Positions 14,871 to 23,149 of a stretch of 50,101 nucleotides of DNA are shown here, piece by piece. How positions within the stretch are numbered: the first letter of the stretch is position 1; the number at the start of each line of letters is the position of its first letter. Source of the stretch: Algoriphagus sp. (GTDB taxonomy: Bacteria; Bacteroidota; Bacteroidia; Cytophagales; Cyclobacteriaceae); NCBI RefSeq assembly GCF_030694375.1, contig NZ_JAUXYL010000042.1, positions 1 through 50,101 on the forward strand, in the 5' to 3' direction. The position numbers and the translations under genes were made by a program. The notes beneath the pieces were generated by a model, which was not told the origin of the DNA, ran no database searches, and worked only from the letters and a program-made list of their open reading frames with translations.

Positions 14871-16268
14871 ATGTCTTCGACAAAATTTGACTTGATCGTG
14901 CTGGGAAGCGGACCGGGTGGGTATGTGGCTGCGATTCGCGCTTCACAACTCGGACTGAAAACCGCCATCGTAGAAGCTGCCGAATTGGGTGGCATTTGTC
15001 TCAATTGGGGTTGTATCCCAACCAAAGCCTTGCTGAAAAGCGCGCAGGTTTTTGAATACATCAATCATGCTGCTGATTATGGTATTTCGATCAAAGGTGC
15101 TGAGGCAGATTTCTCCGGAATGGTCAAGAGAAGCCGTGGTGTAGCCGATGGCATGAGCAAGGGAGTTCAGTTTTTGATGAAGAAAAATAAAATCGAGATC
15201 ATCACGGGTTGGGGTAAAATCCAGCCTGGTAAAAAGGTGGAAGTAGCAGGTGCAGATGGCAAGAAAACGGTTTATGCCGCGGATAATATCATCATCGCTA
15301 CCGGTGCCCGATCCCGTGAACTGCCATCAATGAAGATTGACGATAAAAAAATCATTGGCTATAGAAAAGCCATGACCTTGGAAAAACAGCCAAAAACCAT
15401 GGTTGTCGTAGGTTCAGGTGCTATCGGTGTGGAGTTTGCCTATTTCTATAATTCCATTGGCACCAAAGTAACCATCGTAGAATACTTGGATCGCATCGTC
15501 CCTGTAGAAGATGTGGAAGTGTCGAAAGCTTTGGAGAAAATCTACAAAAAAGCAGGCATGACCATCATGACTTCTTCCGAAGTGACTGCGGTAGACACCA
15601 AAGGAACCGGTTGCAAAGTGACGGTAAAAACTGCCAAAGGCGAGGAAACCTTGGAGTGTGATGTGGTGCTTTCTGCCGCAGGTGTAGTTTCCAACTTGGA
15701 AAATATTGGTTTGGAAGATGTCGGAATTCTGGTGGAAAAAGGCAAAATCAAAGTTGACGAATATTACAAAACCAATATGCCTGGTTACTATGCCATTGGT
15801 GATGTAGTCTCCGGACCGGCATTGGCCCACGTTGCTTCTGCGGAAGGCATTACTTGTGTAGAGAAAATCGCAGGTCACCATCCGGAACCAATCGATTACA
15901 ACAATATTCCGGGCTGTACTTATTGCTCCCCGGAAATTGCCTCCGTGGGTTACACCGAAGCAAAAGCAATCGAGGCAGGATACGAAGTAAAAATCGGCAA
16001 GTTCCCATTCTCAGCATCCGGAAAAGCTTCTGCGGCTGGCGCCAAAGATGGATTTGTGAAGTTGGTCTTTGACAAAAAATACGGAGAACTTCTCGGTGCA
16101 CACATGATCGGAGCAAACGTGACTGAAATGATCGCTGAGATCGTTGCAATCCGTAAACTGGAAACTACAGGTCATGAATTGATCAAAACCATCCATCCTC
16201 ACCCGACTATGTCGGAAGCAATCATGGAAGCCGCTGCAGCTGCATACGATGAGGTAATTCATCTTTAA
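14871..16268 (+). CDS. lpdA: Dihydrolipoyl dehydrogenase (E3)
   Basis: A 465-residue flavoprotein that reoxidises dihydrolipoamide in 2-oxoacid dehydrogenase complexes and passes electrons to NAD. It has the FAD motif GSGPGGYVAA (12-21), the redox disulfide GGICLNWGCIP (Cys43, Cys48), the NAD motif GSGAIGVEF, and the C-terminal HPHPTMSE with the catalytic His444 and Glu449. Length is standard. The start is placed at 14871 because residues before it in the longer frame have no homology-like pattern and a -7 box lies between. It is monocistronic, ending at a strong terminator. The E1 and E2 partners are not in this window. Confidence 0.95.
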   Translation: MSSTKFDLIVLGSGPGGYVAAIRASQLGLKTAIVEAAELGGICLNWGCIPTKALLKSAQVFEYINHAADYGISIKGAEADFSGMVKRSRGVADGMSKGVQFLMKKNKIEIITGWGKIQPGKKVEVAGADGKKTVYAADNIIIATGARSRELPSMKIDDKKIIGYRKAMTLEKQPKTMVVVGSGAIGVEFAYFYNSIGTKVTIVEYLDRIVPVEDVEVSKALEKIYKKAGMTIMTSSEVTAVDTKGTGCKVTVKTAKGEETLECDVVLSAAGVVSNLENIGLEDVGILVEKGKIKVDEYYKTNMPGYYAIGDVVSGPALAHVASAEGITCVEKIAGHHPEPIDYNNIPGCTYCSPEIASVGYTEAKAIEAGYEVKIGKFPFSASGKASAAGAKDGFVKLVFDKKYGELLGAHMIGANVTEMIAEIVAIRKLETTGHELIKTIHPHPTMSEAIMEAAAAAYDEVIHL

Positions 16269-16281
16269 TAAAAAATAAAAG

Positions 16282-16320
16282 AACTCTAGGCTAAAACATT
16301 CGGCCTAGAGTTTTATTTTT
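16282..16320 (+). terminator. Terminator of lpdA
   Basis: AACTCTAGGC (16282-16291) pairs with GCCTAGAGTT (16303-16312), followed by TTATTTTT. Confidence 0.9.
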
Positions 16321-16344
16321 AAGCATATTCCACTTCAACCCAAA

Positions 16345-16352
16345 TACTTTTG
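16345..16352 (+). promoter_or_regulatory. -7-like box TACTTTTG overlapping the sigma-factor start
   Basis: An exact TAnnTTTG match whose last three bases are the TTG start codon of the sigma-factor gene. If it is a real promoter the TTG would not be transcribed as a start, so either the box is fortuitous or the start lies elsewhere. Confidence 0.35.
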
Positions 16353-16883
16353 CAGGAAGAACAACTCATCGAAGGCTTAAGAGCCCGAGACCGAAAAACG
16401 ACGGAATATCTCTATGAGAAGTATTCAAGGGCACTATTTGCGGTTATAGCCCGCATAGTGTCAGATAAGGACATTGCGGAGGAGGTTTTCCACGATGCTT
16501 TTATCAAAATCACCAAAAAAATCGACTCCTACGAAGAGTCAAAAGGCCGCCTGTACACTTGGATGGCTAATATTTGTCGTAATTCTGCCATAGACAAACT
16601 TAGGTCCAAGGAAATATCTCAATCCGGTAAGACCAACGGAATTGATGACTTCGTATATGGACTTGAAAGTCAGTCAGGGACTATGGAACAGGTAGAGGCG
16701 ATAGGAGTCAAAGAGTTAATCAATAACCTCAACGAGGATCAACGATTCATCATCGATCATATCTATTTCAAAGGTTATACGCATTCGGAGGTCTCGGAGG
16801 AATTTGATATTCCGCTCGGCACAGTCAAATCCCGCGTCAGGGCTGCACTTCAAGTATTAAAAAAGAACTTACACAGAATCTAG
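16350..16883 (+). CDS. ECF-type RNA polymerase sigma factor
   Basis: A 177-residue sigma-70 family factor with only regions 2 and 4. Region 2 reads TTEYLYEKYSRALFAVIARIVSD, DIAEEVFHDAFIKI and WMANICRNSAIDKLR. Region 4 reads LNEDQRFIIDHIYFKGYTHSEVSEEFDIPLGTVKSRVR, which recognises the -35-type element. It directs RNA polymerase to an envelope or stress regulon. The next gene, an anti-sigma factor, overlaps its stop by one base (taGTG), so expression is tightly coupled. No in-frame ATG precedes the first conserved residues, so TTG at 16350 is the only reasonable start, although it coincides with a -7-like box. The signal it senses is unknown. Confidence 0.9.
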   Translation: MQEEQLIEGLRARDRKTTEYLYEKYSRALFAVIARIVSDKDIAEEVFHDAFIKITKKIDSYEESKGRLYTWMANICRNSAIDKLRSKEISQSGKTNGIDDFVYGLESQSGTMEQVEAIGVKELINNLNEDQRFIIDHIYFKGYTHSEVSEEFDIPLGTVKSRVRAALQVLKKNLHRI

Positions 16884-17707
16884 TGGACATCCAATCATAC
16901 ATAGCATCAGGCAAACTGGAACTCTTCCTACTGGGGGAGTTAACTGAGCGCGAGCGGGAGGAAGTTCTGGCCTTGGCAAAAACTTATCCTGAAATCCAAA
17001 AGGAATTGGATGAGTTGGAGGAAGCAATGTTTTCCTTTGATAACTTGACAGGACCCGAACCTTCCCCTCAGGTAAAAGAAAAAATATTTGCGAGCCTTGA
17101 GGCTGACTTCAAAAAGGAAGAACCTCTAAAAGCAGCTCCAGTTACCCCTAAAGAGACCAAAGTTGTCCCACTTTCCCCTTGGAAAAACTTTGCGGTAGCA
17201 GCATCTCTTGTGGCATTGCTGGCAAGTGCGGCAGCGATTTATTTCGCGGGCAAATACTACGACACCGATCAGAAATTCACTGCCCTACTCCTAGATCAGC
17301 AAGTGATGGCGGATAACCTGAATCAGGTCAAGCTTCAATACGAAGAAACGGATTCCCGATTGGATCGCCTGGTCTCTGGCGATTTCAAACGCGTGGAAAT
17401 GAAAGGCGCTGGATTTGAAATGCAGAAAGACGCGAAAGTTGACGTCTTCTGGGATCAAAAAGCACAAGAAGTCTTCGTGGCAGTGAATAATTTGAATTCA
17501 CTGGACGCAGAATCTGATTATCAGCTTTGGGCGATAGGCAAAGATGGTCCGGTAGGAATTGGCCTGGTCAATCCGGGAGAGAAATTCACCCTACAACAAA
17601 TGCAAGCTGTGGCCGAAGCTGGTGCCTTTGCCATCACCATCGAGCCAAAAGGAGGCTCTAAAGCACCAACACTTGAAAAGTTGGTCGTGCTGGGAGAAGT
17701 TGCTTAA
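16883..17707 (+). CDS. Membrane anti-sigma factor (RskA-type C-terminus)
   Basis: A 274-residue partner of the sigma factor before it. The N-terminal 80 residues form the cytoplasmic anti-sigma region (ELFLLGELTEREREEVLALA). One membrane helix follows at about 110-128 (NFAVAASLVALLASAAAIYF). The outer part holds an RskA-like domain (KVDVFWDQKAQEVFVAVNNL ... DYQLWAIGKDGPVGIGLV ... AFAITIEPKGGSKAPT). The protein should hold the sigma factor at the inner membrane until released by proteolysis or a ligand. The start is GTG, overlapping the sigma stop by one base. No zinc-binding His-Cys motif of the ZAS type is seen. The operon ends at 17731-17759. Confidence 0.9.
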   Translation: MDIQSYIASGKLELFLLGELTEREREEVLALAKTYPEIQKELDELEEAMFSFDNLTGPEPSPQVKEKIFASLEADFKKEEPLKAAPVTPKETKVVPLSPWKNFAVAASLVALLASAAAIYFAGKYYDTDQKFTALLLDQQVMADNLNQVKLQYEETDSRLDRLVSGDFKRVEMKGAGFEMQKDAKVDVFWDQKAQEVFVAVNNLNSLDAESDYQLWAIGKDGPVGIGLVNPGEKFTLQQMQAVAEAGAFAITIEPKGGSKAPTLEKLVVLGEVA

Positions 17708-17730
17708 TACCTAAAGAATAGAGTTTATCG

Positions 17731-17759
17731 AGCCTGCTTTGCAAAGAGCAGGCTTTTTT
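17731..17759 (+). terminator. Terminator of the sigma/anti-sigma operon
   Basis: AGCCTGCT pairs with AGCAGGCT (17731-17738 and 17747-17754), followed by TTTTT. Confidence 0.9.
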
Positions 17760-17807
17760 CATGCCTTTTGTTGAACTTAGCTTCCCTGAAAGCACTTTTA
17801 AAATCCT

Positions 17808-18266
17808 ATGGAACTCCAACTCTCCACTCCTGCCCTACTCTTCTCTGCCATCACCTTGCTGATGTTGGCTTTCACCAACCGATTTTTGGCCATCGCCACC
17901 CTGATTCGTGGCCTGCATAAGAACTACCTAAAAGAGCCCGATTCAGCCATCATTGTTGAGCAGATTCACAACCTTCGCCGTCGGCTGACACTCATCAAAA
18001 ACATGCAGCTTTTCGGAGTTTTCAGCTTTTTAATGTGCATCATTTGTATGTATTTGCTCTTCCAAGGTTATACTTCCGCGGCTAATTGGGTATTTGTGGC
18101 GAGTATGGGTTCACTTCTTGTATCCTTGATGATTTCACTGGTCGAAATCCAGATTTCAACCAAAGCACTCAACCTGGAGCTTTCGGATATGGAGGAAATC
18201 TTTCAAAAGCGGGAAAGTAGCTTGGATGTATTCTTTAAAAAAGACCCCAAAAAAGATGATGTGTAA
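17808..18266 (+). CDS. DUF2721 membrane protein
   Basis: A 152-residue inner-membrane protein of the DUF2721 type. It has a hydrophobic N-terminal helix (LLFSAITLLMLAFTNRFLAI), a basic linker with IHNLRRRLTLIKNMQ that is the family hallmark, then two further helices (about 68-90 and 95-113) and a charged C-terminal tail. Function unknown. The stop overlaps the start of the next gene by 11 bp, giving an operon with the phosphodiesterase and the threonine aldolase. The first ATG is 7 bp after an A-rich stretch with no clear ribosome-binding site, as is common in this phylum. Confidence 0.85.
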   Translation: MELQLSTPALLFSAITLLMLAFTNRFLAIATLIRGLHKNYLKEPDSAIIVEQIHNLRRRLTLIKNMQLFGVFSFLMCIICMYLLFQGYTSAANWVFVASMGSLLVSLMISLVEIQISTKALNLELSDMEEIFQKRESSLDVFFKKDPKKDDV

Positions 18267-19218
18267 AAATATTTTGTGGATACCCCTTGCGATTTGCTTA
18301 CTGTTTTCATGCAAATCTTCCAATGGCGTTGAAAACCAAACTGAAATTGACCAAGCTGAAGTTAAGTCTCATTACATTCAGGTCAATTCGCTCAGCGAAA
18401 CCGAAGACTTTTACACCTGGACAACTGATCGCATTCCTATGGTCTCCGCGCACCGTGGCGGGCCGTACCCAGGTTTCCCGGAAAACTCCATCGAAACTTT
18501 TGCCAACGTCCTCAACAACACTCCAAGCATTATTGAGCTGGACGTGGCAATGACCAAAGATTCGGTTTTGGTACTGATGCATGATGATGACTTAGATCGG
18601 ACAACTACCGGAAAGGGAAAGGTTAATGAGGTGACATTTGAATACATTCAGAGTCTATTTTTGGAAGATAATGATGGGAATCTGACCGAATTCAGGGTTC
18701 CGACGCTGAAGGAGGCGCTGCTTTGGTCCAAAGGTAAAGCGCTACTTACTGTGGACATCAAACGATCTGTACCCTATGAGAAAATCGTGGAAGAAGTTCG
18801 CGAGACTAAGTCAGAGGCCCATGCGGCTTTGATCACGTATTCATTTGAAGCTGCCAAAAAGTTAAACCGAATGGCTCCCGAGCTGATGCTATCTGTAACC
18901 ATCCGAAACGAGGAAGAAATCAAACGCCTGGAAGATGCCGGCATTCCATGGAACCGGGTAATCGCTTTCACCGGAGTGGCCGAGCGAACTCCCGAATTCA
19001 ACAAAGCCCTTCATCAAAAAGGAGTTTTTACGATTCTTGGAGTTTTGGGCAACCTAGACAAAAGCGCCATTGCAAGAGGTGATGAGATTTACGCCAGCTT
19101 TGTCCAAAACGGAGCCGATATTTTAGCTACAGACCGACCTATCGAGGCCGCCAAAGCCATTCAGACTTTATCCCCAAAAACAAGTTCAAAATCCAAGTAT
19201 TTCACCCATGTTGATTGA
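18256..19218 (+). CDS. Glycerophosphodiester phosphodiesterase family lipoprotein
   Basis: A 320-residue exported GDPD. A lipoprotein signal (LAICLLFS then Cys19) implies membrane anchoring. The catalytic barrel has SAHRGG (first His), the PENSIETF loop, IELDVAMTKD and LMHDDDLDRTTTGKG (second His and metal Asp), and ends with ADILATDRPIEAAKAI. The enzyme hydrolyses glycerophosphodiesters to glycerol-3-phosphate and an alcohol. The double ATG at 18256/18259 was chosen over an earlier frame start because it directly precedes the signal. It overlaps DUF2721 upstream and the aldolase downstream, each by 11 bp, so translation is probably coupled. Confidence 0.9.
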   Translation: MMCKNILWIPLAICLLFSCKSSNGVENQTEIDQAEVKSHYIQVNSLSETEDFYTWTTDRIPMVSAHRGGPYPGFPENSIETFANVLNNTPSIIELDVAMTKDSVLVLMHDDDLDRTTTGKGKVNEVTFEYIQSLFLEDNDGNLTEFRVPTLKEALLWSKGKALLTVDIKRSVPYEKIVEEVRETKSEAHAALITYSFEAAKKLNRMAPELMLSVTIRNEEEIKRLEDAGIPWNRVIAFTGVAERTPEFNKALHQKGVFTILGVLGNLDKSAIARGDEIYASFVQNGADILATDRPIEAAKAIQTLSPKTSSKSKYFTHVD

Positions 19219-20221
19219 TCTGAGAAGTGACACGGTAACCCGGCCGACTGCGGGAATGAAGGAAGCGATGTTTACAGCCCCGGTTGGCGATGACGTATTT
19301 GGAGAAGATCCTACAGTCAATGCCTTGGAGGAAAAAATCGCCAAACTCTTTGGAATGGAGGCCGCGCTCTTCTGTCCTTCAGGGACGATGACCAATCAGA
19401 TAGCCATCCGCCTCCATACTGGGATTCAAACTGAGGTCATCTGCCATCAATATTCGCATATCTACCTCTATGAAGGGGGAGGGATCATGGCAAATTCACA
19501 TGCTTCGGTCAAACTTTTACCGGGAGATCTGGGAAAAATCACTGCTTCACAAATTGCCGATTCCATCAATCCCGATGACGTGCATGCGCCTGAGACCACA
19601 TTGGTTTCGCTGGAAAACACCATGAACAAAGGAGGAGGAAGCATCTATACATTAGACGAAATCAAACCTATTCATGCACTTTGCAAAGAAAAGGGCATCA
19701 AGCTTCACCTGGACGGGGCTAGACTCTTCAATGCCTTGGTGGAGACGGGGGAAAATCCGGCCGATTGGGGCGCTCAGTTTGATACGATTTCTATTTGCTT
19801 GAGCAAAGGTTTGGGCTGCCCGATTGGCTCCCTTTTACTAGGATCAAAAGCAGACATCAAGCAGGCGAGAAAGGTGCGGAAAGTCTTTGGAGGTGGCATG
19901 CGTCAAGCTGGCTTTCTGGCAGCTGCAGGCATTTATGCCTTAGATCATCAGGTCGAGCGACTGAAAGAAGATCATGCTAGGGCCCAAGCTTTGGGGGAAA
20001 TGCTGGGCAAATTATCGGTGGTTTCAGAGATTTTCCCCGTTGCAACCAATATTGTGATCGCCAGACTTCAGGGAACTACTCCTGAGGAATTCATGAAAAA
20101 ACTAGCGGAGCAAAACATCAAATCAGTCAAGTTCGGAAAGGATCTCGTGCGCTTTGTGACGCATTTGGACTTTGATGATGATAAATTGGAGGAGTTTGGG
20201 AAGAGGGTAAGAGAAATTTGA
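19208..20221 (+). CDS. ltaE: Low-specificity L-threonine aldolase
   Basis: A 337-residue PLP enzyme that cleaves L-threonine or allo-threonine to glycine and acetaldehyde. The opening MLIDLRSDTVTRPT and the VGDDVFGEDPTVNALE block are signatures of the family. The PLP lysine is Lys200 in LSKGLGCPIGS, and the ring-stacking His-containing region is QYSHIYLYEGGG. HLDGARLFNA holds the Asp that binds PLP nitrogen. Length is normal. The ATG overlaps the end of the phosphodiesterase gene. The only link between these three genes is the operon. Confidence 0.92.
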   Translation: MLIDLRSDTVTRPTAGMKEAMFTAPVGDDVFGEDPTVNALEEKIAKLFGMEAALFCPSGTMTNQIAIRLHTGIQTEVICHQYSHIYLYEGGGIMANSHASVKLLPGDLGKITASQIADSINPDDVHAPETTLVSLENTMNKGGGSIYTLDEIKPIHALCKEKGIKLHLDGARLFNALVETGENPADWGAQFDTISICLSKGLGCPIGSLLLGSKADIKQARKVRKVFGGGMRQAGFLAAAGIYALDHQVERLKEDHARAQALGEMLGKLSVVSEIFPVATNIVIARLQGTTPEEFMKKLAEQNIKSVKFGKDLVRFVTHLDFDDDKLEEFGKRVREI

Positions 20222-20286
20222 GATTCAGTATTTGAAATTTGAAATCAATTACTAACTTCAAGCGTTAGTATCGAAAAACAGAACTA

Positions 20287-20568
20287 GTGATACAATCTTT
20301 TGGCGACAAGGAAACAGAGAAAGTTTGGAATGGAATCCGTTCGGCTAAACTCCCAAATGATATTCAAGAAATTGCAAGAAGAAAACTTAGGATGCTCAAT
20401 AACTCTCAAAACTTAAATGACTTAAGAATACCACCATCAAATCATCTAGAAAAACTCTCAGGAAATTTATCGGGCCAATTTAGTGTCCGCATCAATAAAC
20501 AATGGCGCATAATATTTACTTGGGAAGGCAATCAATCATTTGATGTTCAAATAGTGGATTATCATTGA
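20287..20568 (+). CDS. higB: HigB-type toxin (RelE superfamily)
   Basis: A 93-residue mRNA interferase of the HigB branch of the RelE fold. It has ARRKLRMLNNSQNLNDLRIPPSN and LEKLSGNLSGQFSVRINKQWRIIFTW, the core strand-and-helix pattern with the basic residues that contact ribosome-bound mRNA. The start is GTG. The gene precedes its antitoxin, the usual order for hig systems, and is separated by about 10 bp. It would cut mRNA at the ribosome when the antitoxin is lost. Both partners look intact. Confidence 0.9.
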   Translation: MIQSFGDKETEKVWNGIRSAKLPNDIQEIARRKLRMLNNSQNLNDLRIPPSNHLEKLSGNLSGQFSVRINKQWRIIFTWEGNQSFDVQIVDYH

Positions 20569-20578
20569 TATTAAAATA

Positions 20579-20878
20579 ATGGAAAATCTTAAAAACATCC
20601 ATCCTGGCGAAATTCTATCGGAGGAATTCTTAAAACCAATGAAAGTCTCCGCATATAGACTTGCCAAGGAAACTCATATTCCTCAAACTCGCATTTCAGA
20701 AATCATTCAGGGAAAAAGAAGGATTACCGCAGATTCAGCGTTGAGGTTTTCCAAATTTTTTGGAACCTCCCCGAAATTCTGGCTTGGGCTTCAGGATGAT
20801 TTTGATTTGGAAGAAGAAAAAACCTCCAAACAGACAGCGATTGACTCAATCACCCCATTCAATTATAACCAGGCCTAA
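20579..20878 (+). CDS. higA: HigA-type antitoxin
   Basis: A 99-residue helix-turn-helix antitoxin of the HigA/VapI type. It opens NIHPGEILSEEFLKPMKVSAY, then the DNA-binding helices AKETHIPQTRISEIIQGKRRI and ALRFSKFFGTSPKFWLGLQ. It should bind and block the toxin encoded just upstream and repress the shared promoter. The tail is short and acidic (DLEEEKTSK). The terminator hairpin begins inside the last codons. Confidence 0.92.
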   Translation: MENLKNIHPGEILSEEFLKPMKVSAYRLAKETHIPQTRISEIIQGKRRITADSALRFSKFFGTSPKFWLGLQDDFDLEEEKTSKQTAIDSITPFNYNQA

Positions 20879-20893
20879 AAAGGCCTTTTTTTA
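20871..20893 (+). terminator. Terminator of higBA, overlapping the stop codon
   Basis: AGGCCT, AAAA, AGGCCT then T7; the first stem arm contains part of the higA stop codon. The next 120 bp to rarA are TCTTG/TTCT-rich simple sequence. Confidence 0.8.
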
Positions 20894-21011
20894 TGCTAAT
20901 TTGCTTCCAAAAACTTGCTTGAAAGGTTAATATAAAAACCTCTTGATACTAGCATCTTGCTTCTAGATACTCCTTCTTGTTTCTTGTCTCTAATCTCTTG
21001 CCTCTAAATCC

Positions 21012-22274
21012 ATGAACCAAACTCCCCTAGCCGAACGCATGCGTCCTACCCGATTGGAAGACTTGATCGGTCAGGAGCATTTGTCTTCTCCCAACTCCTT
21101 TTTATACAAGGCGATCAAGTCAGGAAATGTCCCTTCGCTGATCCTATGGGGACCTCCCGGAGTAGGGAAAACAACTATTGCTAACATCATAGCCAATGAG
21201 ATCAAAGCGCCATTCTACACCCTGAGCGCAATCAGTTCGGGGGTAAAAGATATCCGTGAAGTGATCGAAAAAGCAAAATTTCAAATGGGCGTGGTGCTTT
21301 TTATCGATGAGATCCATCGCTTCAACAAATCTCAGCAAGATGCACTTCTTGGTGCGGTGGAAAAGGGAACCATCCGCCTGATTGGAGCAACGACTGAAAA
21401 CCCTTCGTTTGAGATCAATGGGGCTTTGCTTTCAAGATGTCAGGTTTTCACTTTAAATCCTCTTGGCAAATCCGAACTCGAAGCGATGATGCATCAGGCT
21501 TTGGAAAAAGATGTCGACCTCAAGAAAATTACCGTCGAATTGAAAGAAATCGATGCCCTGCTTCGAATCTCCGGCGGTGATGGTCGAAAACTCCTCAACC
21601 TCCTCGAAATCGTCATCGATGGCATCAACGAGAATCCCTGTGTGATCTCAGACGAAATCGTCATGAAAATCGCACAGCAAAAAGTGGCTCTTTACGATAA
21701 ATCAGGGGAACAACACTACGACATCATATCGGCTTTCATCAAATCAATTCGAGGTTCTGATCCTAATGCAGCGGTTTATTGGCTTGCACGAATGATTGAA
21801 GGCGGAGAGGACGTGAAATTCATCGCAAGACGCTTGGTCATCCTCTCCTCAGAAGACATCGGCAATGCGAATCCAAATGCCTTACTTTTGGCTACCAATT
21901 GTTTTGAAGCAGTCAAAATCATCGGTTACCCTGAAGCGCGGATTATCCTTTCTCAATGTGTGACTTATCTGGCGAGTTCTCCCAAGAGCAATGCGTCCTA
22001 CTTAGCCATCAATCAAGCCCAAGCTTTGGTGCGAGAAAAGGGAGACCTGTCTGTGCCGCTCCACCTCAGAAACGCTCCCACCAAGCTCATGAAGGACCTA
22101 AACTATGGCAAAGCCTACAAGTATTCCCATGACTTCCCCGGCAACTTCGTCGCTCAGGAATTTTTACCCGATGAAATCAAAGGCACAAAGCTCTATGAAC
22201 CCGGAGATAATACCCGGGAAAATGAGTTGCGGAAGTATCTGTCAGGAAAGTGGAAGGGGAAATACGGGTATTAA
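21012..22274 (+). CDS. rarA: Replication-associated recombination protein RarA/MgsA
   Basis: A 420-residue clamp-loader-type AAA ATPase that acts at stalled replication forks. It has MRPTRLEDLIGQEHL, Walker A GPPGVGKTT (47-55), Walker B FIDEIHRFNKSQQD, sensor 1 GATTENPSFE and the arginine-finger region ALLSRCQVF. The C-terminal part carries the MgsA tetramerisation region (YDIISAFIKSIRGSDPNAAVYW ... RRLVILSSEDIGNANP). Length and domain order are complete. It stands alone. The ATG was chosen because the preceding bases are low-complexity and the protein starts with conserved sequence at once. Confidence 0.95.
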   Translation: MNQTPLAERMRPTRLEDLIGQEHLSSPNSFLYKAIKSGNVPSLILWGPPGVGKTTIANIIANEIKAPFYTLSAISSGVKDIREVIEKAKFQMGVVLFIDEIHRFNKSQQDALLGAVEKGTIRLIGATTENPSFEINGALLSRCQVFTLNPLGKSELEAMMHQALEKDVDLKKITVELKEIDALLRISGGDGRKLLNLLEIVIDGINENPCVISDEIVMKIAQQKVALYDKSGEQHYDIISAFIKSIRGSDPNAAVYWLARMIEGGEDVKFIARRLVILSSEDIGNANPNALLLATNCFEAVKIIGYPEARIILSQCVTYLASSPKSNASYLAINQAQALVREKGDLSVPLHLRNAPTKLMKDLNYGKAYKYSHDFPGNFVAQEFLPDEIKGTKLYEPGDNTRENELRKYLSGKWKGKYGY

Positions 22275-22484
22275 AGGGAATTACGATTTTTGAATTACGA
22301 AATACGAGGCTTCTAGGAAAGGCTATGTCCTGAAGAAGATTTACCTCACTCGGTTTTTATTTTTCAAAATAGGTTTCACACATGTCGATTGAGATCTAAA
22401 AGGGAAAGAAGACTGCCATAATTTCCATCAAAAAACAAACAATCTGGAATTTCACACCAGCATAAATATCCGCTGAACGATTTA

Positions 22485-22535
22485 GAAAAATCCGCGAAAA
22501 TCTGTGCCCTTTTCTGTGTTAATCTGCGGGAAATC
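22485..22535. repeat. TCTGTG/TCTGCG intergenic repeat
   Basis: Contains AATCCGCG, AAAATCTGTG, TTTTCTGTG and AATCTGCGGGAAAT, the same family as at 11905, 12030, 13436, 13570 and 13705. Related degenerate elements flank the GIY-YIG cassette at about 23263-23301 and 23400-23435. This accounts for most of the 22275-22606 gap. Confidence 0.7.
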
Positions 22536-22606
22536 ATTTTTGTCCGAAAGAAATAAAAAAAATACCGCTCATTTTCAAACAATTGCGAAGGAAACAAACA
22601 TTTTAC

Positions 22607-22636
22607 TTGCCAATAAAAAATTAGAATTTACCTTTG
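22607..22636 (+). promoter_or_regulatory. Bacteroidota-type promoter of the tRNA-Val genes
   Basis: TTG at 22607-22609 and TACCTTTG at 22629-22636 (TAnnTTTG) are separated by 19 bp, the canonical spacing. The first tRNA starts 21 bp downstream. Confidence 0.75.
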
Positions 22637-22656
22637 CAATCCGTTAAGTAAGCGAC

Positions 22657-22731
22657 GGGAGTTTAGCTCAGCTGGTTCAGAGCATCTGCCTTACAAGCAG
22701 AGGGTCGGGGGTTCGAATCCCTCAACTCCCA
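22657..22731 (+). tRNA. tRNA-Val (UAC), copy 1
   Basis: A complete cloverleaf of 75 nt. Acceptor arms GGGAGTT and AACTCCC pair fully, with discriminator A. The D arm is GCTC/GAGC, the anticodon stem TCTGC/GCAGA with loop CTTACAA, giving anticodon TAC, and the T arm contains GGTTCGAATCC. CCA is not encoded. It is identical to the next copy. Confidence 0.95.
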
Positions 22732-22778
22732 CTTTCAAACTAATCAGAAGAGATTAGAAATTACATAGTCCACTTTTA

Positions 22779-22853
22779 GGGAGTTTAGCTCAGCTGGTTC
22801 AGAGCATCTGCCTTACAAGCAGAGGGTCGGGGGTTCGAATCCCTCAACTCCCA
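22779..22853 (+). tRNA. tRNA-Val (UAC), copy 2
   Basis: Identical in all 75 bases to copy 1, 47 bp downstream, with no separate promoter visible, so the two are cotranscribed. A terminator follows within 6 bp. The segment from TCAGCTGG (22790) through the terminator is copied downstream of the GIY-YIG gene. Confidence 0.95.
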
Positions 22854-22858
22854 CAAAA

Positions 22859-22887
22859 AGCCTTAGAGAAATCTGAGGCTTTTTTTA
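22859..22887 (+). terminator. Terminator of the tRNA-Val pair
   Basis: AGCCTTAGA and TCTGAGGCT pair (one G-T), followed by T7. A near copy lies at 23221-23248. Confidence 0.85.
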
Positions 22888-22896
22888 TTTTTAGAG

Positions 22897-23145
22897 ATGG
22901 CCTGTTCATTCTATATTCCTTTTTCAAAGTCAAAAGAGAAATTCTACGTGGGACATACTTGCGAGGAGATACAGGAAAGAATCAGAAAGCATAATTCAAA
23001 CCATAAAGGCTTTACCGGGAGTGAAGCAGACTGGAAACTGGTTTTTATCGAAAATTATCCAGATAAATCGAGTGCTTATGCCAGAGAAAGGGCTGTAAAA
23101 TCATGGAAATCCAAGAAAAAAATTGAGAAATTAATTAAACATTGA
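22897..23145 (+). CDS. GIY-YIG nuclease family protein (82 aa)
   Basis: An 82-residue single-domain GIY-YIG nuclease of the short UPF0213/UvrC-N type. The first motif is degenerate (SFYIPFS), the second is FYVGHT. The helix Arg is in IQERIRKHN and the metal Glu is in the C-terminal helix ARERAVKSWKSKKKIEKLI. Single-domain members include proteins of unknown role and mobile or repair nucleases. The gene starts 10 bp after the terminator of the tRNA pair and is followed 5 bp later by a broken tRNA copy plus a second copy of the terminator. About 100 bp of near-identical sequence thus flanks it. That arrangement looks like a small inserted cassette using the tRNA 3' part as its boundary; this is inference. 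Confidence 0.85.
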   Translation: MACSFYIPFSKSKEKFYVGHTCEEIQERIRKHNSNHKGFTGSEADWKLVFIENYPDKSSAYARERAVKSWKSKKKIEKLIKH

Positions 23146-23149
23146 CAAA

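Noticed and set aside
15414..15881. 155-codon minus-strand frame inside lpdA
   Set aside because: Antisense of a strongly conserved enzyme; rich in Phe, His and Tyr as is typical of shadow frames.
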